A stretch of 64,000 bases of DNA from Nymphaea colorata (taxonomy: Eukaryota > Streptophyta > Magnoliopsida > Nymphaeales > Nymphaeaceae): the NCBI RefSeq assembly GCF_008831285.2, contig NW_022204508.1, positions 1,206,575 through 1,270,574 of the forward strand, in the 5' to 3' direction. The notes under the pieces are model-generated. The model was not told the origin of the DNA. It saw only the letters and a list, made by a program, of their open reading frames with translations, and did no database searches. This document shows positions 45,630 to 56,320 of this stretch, piece by piece. Within the stretch, counting starts at the first letter, position 1. Each line of letters starts with the position of its first letter. Made by a program: the position numbers and the translations under genes.

Positions 45630-47349
45630 GATTGAAGCCGAGGGCTGGATGACTTTTTATATTAAAGCGACTTGATGAAATGTCAGATACATGAGCTACC
45701 AAACTCCCATTCAAAACCTTTCACTTCTAAAATATCTTGATCTAAGCTTTTCTGATGTGAGACAGTTGCCCAATTCAATCGGTAGACTCTAGAACCTGCA
45801 AACATTGAATTTAAATCATAGTGAAATTGAAGAGCTGCCCAACGAAATGGAAGAACTCTGCAACTAGAGGTATCTTGGGCTTGAACATGCAATGTGTTTG
45901 AATTTTATAGCCGAAGGTTTGGGAAACTTTTTATAGCCGAAGGCTTGGGGAAGCTTACCAATTTATGGACCTTAAAAAGGTTTCTTGTATGTGATGGCAA
46001 AGGGGACATAAGGGGATGAAATATTAGGGAACTGAAAGACTTGAACAAACTAAAGGGGTACTTGTCAGTAGAACGTTTGGAAGGGGAAAGGGTGAAAGTA
46101 ATTGATGCAAAAGACGCACATCTTAAGGAGAAGCACGAGCTAATTGGTGTGGAATTAGACTTCAAGGTGGGAAAAAATGACATAGTGGGCAGTGCTTCGG
46201 AACAGAAGGGTTTGCTGGAGGCTTTGGAACCTCCACATGGCATAGAGAGCTTGGCAATTTGTGATTATAAAGGTGAAAGCCTGTGTGGTATTTGGACACC
46301 AACTATGTGGATCTGCAGACATTACGGCTCCAATGTTGCCCATTGTGGGCAACAGTGATAGGAATTAAATCATTGGAGAAGTTGGAGGTCAACACCTGCC
46401 CTACACTGTGCGAATTGCCGAGCATGCCTATGCTAAAGTCCTTAAAAATTTGGAGCTATGATGGACTCAACACGATTGGTGACTTGCCCAACTTGGACTG
46501 GTTGCAGGTGGAAGGATGTGGCAGCCTAGAGCAATTATCTCATGGCATGCCTGCTCTCAAGTGGTTGGATGTGTATGGATGTTATAAGTTCAAGACTCTC
46601 GCTAACATGCCTGCCTTGGAGTGGTTGGAGGTGAAATATTGTGAGAGGTTAGAGCAAGTAGCTGATGTTCACCTTCCTTCACTTGAGGATCTGAGAGCAT
46701 GGAAATTGCCCAACTGGGAAGGATGGCCAGCAGCTGGATCAAGGGAATTAGCAACAGTAACTTTTATGCCATGCTTAAGAGAGGTGGAATTTCAGAACTG
46801 TCCAAAGATGCAGACACAAGAATTGATTTATGCTCTATCCGAGCTGCCGGGCATGACGGTCAAGCGACTCGGCTCCGTGCCCTGACAGTGTTGAATTGCC
46901 CAAATGCAAGATTGGAGTAGAAATTGCTTCAGCACCTGCCCAACCTCAATCTGATGCTCTTGGATGGGGCAGCTATGGAATCAACGCTGTCATTGCCACC
47001 AGATCAGCTATCAACATTTCTACCCTTCCTCAAGGATCTGACTTTGATAGACTCGAGGGTTGAAGAGCTCAAATGGGGAAGGGTGCCTAAATGGGTGTGG
47101 GCTCTCTCCCAACTGGAGGAATTGCACCTACAAGGTTTTACTGAGGACATCAGTTTGGGAGGCCACTGGCAATGCCTCTGGAAACTGAGACGGTTATCTC
47201 TTAAAGACTTCCCAAATCTCAAGTCTCTAATGGACGTCAATGATGTTACTTCCCAACAAAATGATGCAGCAGGAACATGTCCTACGGATGCAAAGCAACA
47301 GATCATGTCCTGCACTCCATCTGCCGCAGCATTTAAAGGACTGTCTTAG
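45630..47349 (+). pseudogene. NLR resistance-gene pseudogene, LRR region (copy B locus)
   Basis: LRR part of a CC-type plant NB-LRR receptor. The start reads IHELPNSIQNLSLLKYLDLS and DVRQLPNSIG with TAG stops inside RL*NL and CN*RY, replacing expected Leu codons. A 27-bp tandem repeat (about 45,902-45,957, 'tttatagccgaagg') follows. Then come LNKLKGYLSVERLEG and LKEKHELIGVELDF (46,041-46,310), a frameshift near 46,308, and an LRR block of about 200 codons (46,283-46,885) with SLEKLEV, LPSMPMLKSLKI and MPALEWLEVKYC repeats. A further frameshift, a TAG at 46,918-46,920 and a last LRR block to TAG at 47,347-47,349 complete it. No NB-ARC motif (P-loop, GLPL, MHD) is present upstream to 44 kb. It is non-functional as a receptor. 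Confidence 0.9.
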
Positions 47350-50300
47350 GGAAAGGTTAGACGATAGGAGATGATCTATAGTGTTGCTACATCATGCTGC
47401 TGAACTTTTTTTATTCATTTTAAATTGTTTGAAATGCATGTAGCTTTTAAAATCGGTGACAGATTGTAACTAATCTATTCTTTAAATATGCAAATTTTCA
47501 TTTCATCGGCTCCTTTCGCTCTCTCTCTCCCCCTTGTTTGATTTGGTTCTTCAATTTTTTTTGGTCATGTTTTCCATCACCAAGTAGAGAGAATGTGAAA
47601 GAGTCAATAGTTTGCAACTGTTTTCAGCAAACGTGAGACAAGCAGGAGAGCGTTTGAAATGATTTAGTCATCTTGGCTGAACCCTTTGATCTACCTTAAA
47701 ACATACAACAACGAAACTAAATTGTTGTTATATATAAAGTTAGGGAAGAAAATGCGTCAGCAAATTAAAATCTCAATATTACTGTATCCAGGAAACAAAT
47801 TTTTAGTCAAGTTGGGTAAAGAAAACTGAATGGCTGTCATAATCAAACTCACACCTGGCGCATAATTTAGTCATATGACCGAACCCGCAACAAAGAGCGA
47901 GCCTTGAACCCCTGACTATAATATTATCCAACTTGATTACATGTAAATGTTGAATATTTTCCAGCGCACCAATAATGTTTTGATCTGGAAGGGCACTTTC
48001 AAAAATTCTGTCCAAGGACAAGTTCTGTTAAGGTAGATCCAACACAAACCAGACCACTTACTAGCTCAATATTCATTATTAAGAGATATATCTACATAAA
48101 CTAACACCAATCTTATGATATACACGTACACATTAAAGCATCATTTTTACGAATCTGAAGTGAAAAGCAAGAAAAGATTTCTAGATTTGAAACCAAACAA
48201 GCCCTAAAATTATGCTAATAATGAACTGAGTAACATTTAAAATATAATAATACATGTTATATATTATTTCACCCATGTGTCATTAGTATTATTTCATTAA
48301 AAGTAAATAAATAGATAAATTATTCATTGTTCTCGTGATTAATTTACACAACTCATGCGCCAATCAAACAACAATTGCTTTTATATAAATTGGTCGTTCT
48401 CGCGATTATTTGTACATGAAATTGAAATCGTGTTAATTAATGTCACTTTTTTTACAGCCACAACAATTCCTGGTCGTCCAGGACGAGGAAGGGGTCGCAA
48501 TTATGGCAATGGATGGTGTGAGCGTGAAAATTTGGTTATATGCGTTATACTAGTGCACTAATTTTGTGATTAAAATATCTTTAGTTTACATGATACAAAT
48601 AAAAATAAAATAAAAATAAAAAAATGAAAAATATTTCTTTTTCAAAATTACAAAAATACCTTTTTCTCTTTTGCATCGTACCGCACTCAACTTTCTCTGG
48701 TGAGTGAGGGTTTTAAACTACATTTAAATGGCAGCAGCGTATTAAGTCGGGGGACCAAAAAGAACGGGGCCCTGAGGCATTTGGGTTTCAGCCAATGCCA
48801 GGTCTCTCAAATTTAAGGTACTAGTCACGTCGGTTTCCTCAGACCATCTCATCAGTGGGAGGGAGGGAGCTTGGTTGCATCTTAAACCAGGTCTTCCCTA
48901 AGGAGATCCGCTATTCTCATACCTGTTTATTTTAGTTATGGAAATAGTATCGGGTAGCCTAGAGGCGCAAGTTTTAGCCACTGCAGTAAATGAAAATGAA
49001 AATAACGAGGAACAAGTAGTGTTCACCTTCTTCATTTCTTCCACATAAACAATAAGTTGAATCTGGTTCAAGATCTCAATCCATCAGTTCTTCAACAAGG
49101 ACATTTAAAACTTAAATTGGCACGTATTTCCCTTTTTTATATTTTTTTAGGTTAATTCCATTGTATCTTATAAGCTTGAGGTGGTTGGTGCATATGATTT
49201 GATGCTGAGAAGGTGTTTTCTTTTCTGTGCATATGATGTGTTTGCTGAAATTCTGATTTGTATTTTAGTTCATCTGGTCCACAATTGGCATTTGTAAGCA
49301 AATTTATTTTTGCTTCTCTATCTCTTGCGTGAACCTTCACAATGATCCTGGATCATTGGCTTCAATCTGCCCAATGTCCATGACAGAGCGTTACCATCTC
49401 CATTTGATCTTGTTCACCGGCTCATGTCCACTGACAATGTATATTGAAAAGGTTGACATTGTATACTGAAAATGATCCATTTGATATGTATACAAATTTT
49501 GTTTTTCATTTCAAGTCATACAAATGTGGGGAGTCTTTAGAGGCCTTATGCCTCAGTTTTCCTCTTCTGGTTCCACTTCATGCATCTACTACAATTGATT
49601 GTGCATATTCAGAATTTGGAGACGTCCAGAAAAGCAGAATATGATGGGAGTTTTCATTGGAAAATGAACTGTAGTATCACCTGTTTCATTCTTCTTTTGT
49701 GGAAAGTGCATCTAAGTACCTCTCAATTCGATTAATGGCGCCGTGTGCATGCAAGTTTGTGAGCGTTCTGCTTGGGGCATTTAATTTAGAGAGAATTAAG
49801 AGTTTGATGGCTTGTGTCTCTTTTTTCTGCACGGGCACAAAACAATATATAAATTTGAGGCCTTTCATCTTTGGTATATAATGAATTACGAGGTTGAGAC
49901 TTGGACAGCAGTCATATCAATAATATTTTGCTTTGCATGCATGGGTCTTGCCCATCCTCAATTCAGAATACTAGAAATTTTTTGTAAAATTAGAAGAAAG
50001 AAAAATTCGTGGTAAGTTTATGAGATGGACAGCCAAACCGCACACTCTCATATAGCCATGTTCATTAGCAATCATCAATATTTTTAGGAAATTTCAAATA
50101 GGATCTCCCTATAATGGCTTTCAGTTTGGTGAAACATTGACAACCGATCTTGAAGTGGATCGCAGTTAAATCATGGCAGAAGTTGTATGAAAAAAAATAA
50201 AAAATAAAAAGCCATCCAGTATTACTTTAAACGGTCTAAAGTTTGAAAGCAGACCATGGCAGATAAATAATTTTTTTGGCTCATGTATCTTTTACATCTT

Positions 50301-50599
50301 TTATTGTGCATTTTCTTTTATTGTATCTAAATTTTAGGTCAATTGTATTTATAGAGATAGAAAGACAAAGACCAAGAGAGAGAGTATTTTATAGGATTGC
50401 ATGTTTTTTTACATATTTTCTTAAGTATTTTCTTTCATTTTATGTTGATTTTAAGTCTTCCGTGTGTAGAGAGAGAAAAAAATGAATTTTAATAGGCTTA
50501 TATTTTTAATATGTTTTAAAAAATATTTTTCTTTGTCATATGTGAATTTTTTATATCGAAAAAAATATTTTTATTAGTTCACATGTTTTATAATGTGTT

Positions 50600-50636
<37 letters not shown>

Positions 50637-50870
50637 ATATGGTAAAACGTCACATGTTGAAAATTCTGTCGTTGCAAGCAAACACTAAACACTATACAGA
50701 ATTACAACTTGTTCATATGGACATGAACTCTTTGTTCTTAGGACACTTATTCTAAGGAAAGTGTTTTAAGAACCGTTGTTCTTGCAATCAAATGGTACTT
50801 TACAGGTCTATTTCATAGCCTGCAACGATAATCGATCTGTCCCAAAGCAAATGTATGTATACCCATATTT
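47350..50870. other. Noncoding spacer downstream of the copy B LRR end
   Basis: Counterpart of 327-3,860 with small indels. Includes the better-preserved Gly/Arg exon-like stretch (48,458-48,515) and a shorter (GA)n run (about 50,604-50,633). Confidence 0.6.
48458..48515 (+). other. Gly/Arg-rich exon-like stretch (copy B)
   Basis: Begins after 'tttttttacag' and ends before gtgtgagcg, i.e. between good splice-acceptor and donor sequences. In frame it reads TTIPGRPGRGRGRNYGNGW, like the RGG/GAR tails of RNA-binding proteins such as Sm and LSm proteins. It is only 58 bp and no neighbouring exons are evident, so it is probably a captured or orphan exon. The parent gene is unknown. Confidence 0.35.
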
Positions 50871-51066
50871 TTCTTCTTAATTCATCACATACACATTTGT
50901 CTGAGTCAAATAAACGGTCAGCTTCTTTTTAAGGCTGGTTCCAATAAATGGGGGAGGTGGTGATTTAGTTCCATATGTAAGCAGTACTGCCAATAGCTTA
51001 AAATTAGCTTCTTTCATGCGTACCTGACAAATGTGCACTCTAACTATACATATTTCCATGCCGTAA

Positions 51067-51122
51067 GGTATATGGAATCTGAATTTTATAGTTAAAGGCT
51101 CAGAAAATCTTACCAATTTAAG
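51067..51122 (+). pseudogene. NLR fragment, left part, split by LINE (copy B)
   Basis: Same text as 4,062-4,118 (NFIVKGSE then LTNLS), with one substitution in the Lys-Leu codons. LINE sequence follows. Confidence 0.5.
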
Positions 51123-53200
51123 TGATTATCACTGCAGATCTTTGCTATCCTCGTCCGGCTTCCTTTTCACATTTTATCGGTCTCACTTGTGCTCAGACTT
51201 GAGCATGCCTTTCAACTTGACGATATTAAGGCAGCAGTTTGGGCCCTCAAGGCTGGCAAGTCGCTTGGTATCGAATGGTTTCCTCTTGAATTCTTCTGAG
51301 TCTTGTGGCACTGTTACCATCCTGATTTCATGGTCTTCTTTCAAGAGTTTGGTACCAACTCCATCCCCTTTGGGGAATTTAACAGAGCTGTCTGTGTTCT
51401 TATTCCTAAGAGGGCAAACGCCTCCAGTATTTGAGACCTTTGCCCTATCTCTATCCTTGGCACTCATTATTAAGCTTATGGCAAGACTTCTTGCTTCCCG
51501 TCTCTATCTTGTGATGTCTTCCGTCACAAGTCTTCTTAGCAAATGAGGTTGTCCATTGCATCTACTCTTCCCGCTCTCCATCATTTATCCTTAAAATTGA
51601 TATCGCGAAAGCTTTTCATTCGGTCAGCTGAGATTTCCTCTTCTTCCTCCTCCATGGGTTCGACTTTGGACCAGTTGTCAGGGCTCAGATGGCCATTTCC
51701 TTTAATGAGTCTGTCGGTCAGTTCTACTCATTGCATCATGGGCATCGTGAGGGCTGTCCCCTTCCTCCGCTTCCCTTTAACCTTGTTGCTGAAGCTTTTG
51801 CTACCCTCTTCAAGTCTTGTCAGATTCTAACTTTTTCGACGTGTTGCCACTCCCTAGCTTTTTCTGTTTCTCCATCATTCAATATGCAGACGATTCATCA
51901 TCTTTGACACTACCTCCCGCAGCAGATTGCTAGAGTTTGGTTGTTGCTTCAGCTTTTTGACTCATCCTCTGGGTTTCAATTAATCATATTGTCAGCTGTC
52001 ACTCTTCCATGTCGATCCTGCAACTGCACTTTTTGCAGAAGCATGCTTTGGTTGCAGCAAGACTGGTAGGCTAACGTCCTCTCATTCACCGTAGAATCAC
52101 CTTGGTCTAGCAATGTCTAGCCTCCATCGCACTCCATGCTCTTGGTCTTTACAAGCCATCTGATGCCACATTCACTAGTCTCAATCGTCTCCTCTAGCAC
52201 TTTTTTTGGGGAGGTGAGCACCCCTCGGATTGTCTTGTGCGTCGGAAGGTTGTTACTCATCCTTGGCTCTTGGGGGTTTGGCATTCTTGACCTCATGCGT
52301 ACTTGTACTGCCTTTCTTGGTTCTTAGTTATGACATCTAGCCACTTCCGACCAGCCCATTCTCTTTTTTTGTCAAGATCTGTACTTCCCACCCGTCACAC
52401 ATGGCACACCCTTAGACTTATCAGTTCTGCATCACACATTTGAAATAACATTTTCTTTGCTATGCCAACTTTCACCCACTTGTCTCCAAACCACGCCCCT
52501 ACTTGGCTCATTTCTTCTTCTTTCTGATTCACCTTTGCCTCTACTTTTGGCTCGGGTGTTCCATGGCTCCCCATCATTTCCTTTGGTTTTTTGACGCTTC
52601 ACCCCATGCTATGGATTTTGTTTGGCTCATTCTTGCTGGCCATATCAATACCTTAGACCATCTCTAGTGCCTTGTGATTCACCTTGCTAACCAGTGTCAT
52701 CTTTGCCTCTTTGCTGCAGAATCGAGACACTACTTTGTTGTTGACTGCCATTTCTTTTGTCGCTTGCTTGTTACCACTTGACCTTCTCTCCTCCACACCC
52801 TCCCCTCTCCCTACAGCAGCTTCTTCTCTTTTCTCCTTCACCTTCAGTCAGCAGTGGTTGGCAACTTACTTGGTGGTCTTGAATCATCTAACTATTGGTG
52901 GCAGGATTGGGAAGAGTGCAATAATAGTATCTTCAAGAACACAGCAACGAGTGTTGCTTTAATTGGATGCATTGTGAAGGTAGATGTCCACCTTGCTCTT
53001 TGCATTGACCACAGGATGACTTCTGCCTTTGACTAGCCCTCTCTTTCTCCCCTCTTCCGCCTCCTCTTCTTGTTTTTGTTTATTTGGTTTTGCCTTCTTT
53101 GCTAATGTTTTCTTTTGTCATTTTCATCTTTTTTCTTTTGATACTTTGTTGCTTGACACTTGTCACTACATTTTGTTATGGATTTTCACTTTTCTTGGAA
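51123..53200 (+). mobile_element. LINE, 5'-truncated (copy B)
   Basis: Same element and site as 4,119-6,190. Its frames break at different places: for example one T is missing right after the QYADD box (about 51,880-51,895), and a C is missing in the following 'cctcccgcag'. Both copies retain the block order IKAAVWALKAGKSLGI to FGILDLMRTCTAFLGS. Confidence 0.8.
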
Positions 53201-53212
53201 CAAGCTTCTTGT

Positions 53213-53397
53213 GAGAACAATGGCGAAAATACAAATGTAACTTTGGTGAACTGAATTGCTTGGATAGAATAAAGGGAGATTTGTTAATAAAAGGTTTTGA
53301 AAGAATGATAAATGTTATTTCAGCTGGAAAAGCACAGCTTGGGGAAAAGCATAATGTAATTGGTCCTAATTTAGACTTCAAGTTCAAATGGTTGTAA
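53213..53397 (+). pseudogene. NLR fragment, right part (copy B, better preserved)
   Basis: An open stretch to TAA at 53,395-53,397 reads KYKCNFGELNCLDRIKGDLL, then IKGFERMINVISAGKAQLG, then EKHNVIGPNLDFKFKWL. This matches the conserved segment between the NB-ARC domain and the first LRRs of CC-type NLRs (compare LNKLKGYLSVERLEG ... LKEKHELIGVELDFK at 46,041 onward). Copy A lost 29 bp here. With the fragment at 51,067 it brackets the LINE, which suggests the LINE inserted in a second resistance-gene copy. Confidence 0.7.
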
Positions 53398-53439
53398 ACT
53401 CACTAGTGCTTCTGATCAACAGAGTAGGTCTGCCACTAA

Positions 53440-54409
53440 CAGCCTGTTTGGTTGAAGGAAATGAGTGGAAAAGGAAGGAAATGAAATAGGAAAAGGTGTT
53501 TGGATGGAGGGAATTGGAGAAGGGAAGGGAAAGGTCCATGAAAAAATGTGTGTAGAAAAGAGAGAAAAGAAAGGAAGGGGAGAGAAAGGATAGGAAAACT
53601 GCCTTTGTTTTGAATCTCTCAAATGGAGAGATTTGGATGGAAAGGGGAGAATTCATTTCAAAATACTCACATGCCCAACATTTTCTGCCCCTGCACCCCA
53701 CCCACATCCCGTCACTCTTGCTCTGCTGGTGAGCAGCTGGTTGCCAGGACACAGGCGGTCTTCTGGTGGTGTTTTATAATCCATATTTTTCAATAGTTTT
53801 TATATGGTTTTAAAAAAGGAAATGAACAACATTACATTGAAAAAAAATCAAATATGAAAAATATGACTTGCAAACTTTTCTAAACTGAAAAAGGATTAAG
53901 TGTAACTTTAACGTTATTGTAATTTTAAATATAATCTAAGTTTAAGAATTATAGTAAAATTAGGTCCTCATGAATATGTTTTTGTCATCATTTAAAGATC
54001 ATTATTTTTTCCAAAATTAAAGGAATGTTAAAAAATTAAGTATCGGAAAGAACCCATGAATTTTCTAGCTAAGTACCATCGATTATTTAATTTGTTTATT
54101 TTTTATTGAATAAAAAATTAATTAAGTACAATAATTTTTTTTTGAAATAGACATGTAGCACTATTGAATGGGGTCATGTAATCAAATATTTTTACTTAGA
54201 TATAAGTTCAAGTGTTAAGGGTGTTATTGTAAAACAATTTAAATTATCTCTTTTCATTTCTTTTATATCCAAACAAGCTTTCATAATAATATTTTTCCTT
54301 TTCCTCTCTTTTTCTTTTCTTTCCCTACCAATTTTCTTTCAATTCCTTGCTTTCTTGTCCCTTCCATCCATTTATCATTTCCTTAAGTTTCCCTCCATCC
54401 AAACATGGC
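53440..54409. mobile_element. Harbinger-like MITE (copy B)
   Basis: Same site and ends as 6,403-7,373, with a few indels. Confidence 0.6.
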
Positions 54410-55408
54410 AAAAAAGAGAAGGCCAACCACTAGGTGGCACCACCCCTGGACTTTAACCACTCTATTCGACTAGCTATCTTAGGCTTTGTTTGGACCTTCC
54501 CTTCTATCCTTATATTTAGTGGTCAAACTTATAAGCAAATGATCTAGTCATTAAATCTAGGAAACAACAAAGTCATTTCAACCAAGTCTTTGATTATTGC
54601 AAGCCTAGTTATATGCACCACACTGGTGGATGAATTTTCGTTCATCAGTATGGCTAGTGACTAAAATACCCTTAGTTCACACTGAAAAAGAAAACTTTTT
54701 ATAAAGACAAAAGTGGAAATAGAAAAAAGTAAAGCAAATGAAAGACATTTTTTCAATAAATTACCAAAATGTCATTCCTTCCTATACTACGTACCGTGCA
54801 CACAACGCACACAACTTTCTCTCCAAGCCTTGTTGCAAGAGTTGCGCACTAGGCTGGCATGGCCGGTTCACTCTTGGCTGCTAGAGTTGTTTCGTTAACT
54901 TCTTTCTGAGGCGGACAGACATGCTAGAATGAGTGGATGCAGGCAAGGGTTGAGAAGGGCATAGGCCTATACTGAGATCTGGACCATGAAATAGCCTCCT
55001 TGAATGTGTATGTTGGCTCTTGTTAAGTGTGGCAGGTAGCAGCCAGTTCAAGGGTAGAGAGATAGATGCAGGTCAACCCAGGACGGCGTCAACCTACTCC
55101 CCTTAAGATGGGACTTGTTCTCAAGGCCCAATGAGTGGGCCTCTGACCATTCAGGTCCCAAGTATGGTGCTGTCTGGGACCTAACGGTGCACGTCTTCTT
55201 GCATAATCCATGGAAGAAGGCCTGCCAATATCATGAGGTTGCCGAATAACATCTTCGTGCCAGTCAGCTAATAGTGATTGCCTTGGCTAGTGGGAGGCGT
55301 GAAGACACATCAAGGATGCTTATACAGGGCTTTGACCACTACTTCAATCTCGTATGCCTTGCTGGTGGTGGTCGAAACTGCCAACATGTAAGGCCATGAG
55401 GATAGGTG
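54410..55408. other. Unassigned sequence, copy B
   Basis: Counterpart of 7,374-8,361; no gene recognised. Confidence 0.4.
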
Positions 55409-55576
55409 CTGAGCCGGAGCCACAAATTTTTCATGAGGAGGGCCGAATTAAAGTTTTTAAATTTTGACAGGGGCCGAAATCATTTTTCAAAATTTTTATT
55501 TTTTAAAGTTTACATGTAAATTTTTTTTTTTGAGGGGGGGCCAGGGCCCCTATGGGCCCCATTGACTCCGCCCCTG
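55409..55576. mobile_element. hAT-type MITE (copy B)
   Basis: Same insertion as 8,362-8,530, with gataggtg (55,401-55,408) and cataggtg (55,577-55,584) at its sides. Confidence 0.7.
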
Positions 55577-55584
55577 CATAGGTG

Positions 55585-55875
55585 AAGGCAGATTGTGGAG
55601 CTTGTCATTTGCTTGTAAAGGGTTCCCTCATAGCCAAAAGATGATGACTGTCCCAGATCACTTTGCAAGTGCTCTTTTTTAAACTTCGGCTTTGGTGGAT
55701 CATGGAAAGGCTTTACATGGTTGTCGTGGCAAGCCAGGACTGAGGTTTCACCGGTGGCATGTCTATGGATGTACCAGTTAAGGTGAGAGTTAAGGCAAGC
55801 TGTAGGATGCTGAGAGATGCTTGTTGCAAAGGACTGCTTTGCATGGATCTGGCAAGCAGCTAATGGAAGCAACAC
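55585..55875 (-). pseudogene. Unidentified conserved reading frame (copy B)
   Basis: Minus-strand open frame of about 97 codons outside the MITE, reading AKQSFATSISQHPTACLNSH, NWYIHRHATGETSVLACHDN and HVKPFHDPPKPKFKKEHLQS. It runs on into the MITE without a stop. Copy A keeps the text but has a one-base insertion. I recognise no family; it may be a retroelement or gene fragment. Confidence 0.3.
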
Positions 55876-56320
55876 AATTTGAGTTGTTTATACAGCTGCA
55901 GAAAAGACATAGTAGTGTACTCTTGGAATGGCTTAATTGTCGGGCAGCGTAGGCTTCCTTCACTTGAGTTGGCTTAGGATGTTAGCCAATGTGAAATTTT
56001 GGAAGAATGTTTGTTTGACCTTAGTACTTTCAATTTGATATATTAATTGTATGTGTAACAATTACAAAACCCTTGATTTTACCCTAATTTTTGTTATCGC
56101 TGGATTTCAGCACATTGTGGCCAGATTTTGGCATCAAATTTGGACCACATCTAATTCAAGTACACATATACTTATTCGTAGAATATTATTTTGACCCACC
56201 AAGTGTTTTCCATAAATTGTTTAAATGAGTGAAAAGTTATATTTTAATGATGGGTTGTCTCTCTACCTGTAGAGTTTTTACCGAATGCCACTAACATGTT
56301 GAAAATAATAGGTTATTACC
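55876..56320. other. AT-rich spacer before the long LTR (copy B)
   Basis: Counterpart of about 8,801-9,338, lacking roughly 70 bp present in copy A. Confidence 0.6.
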
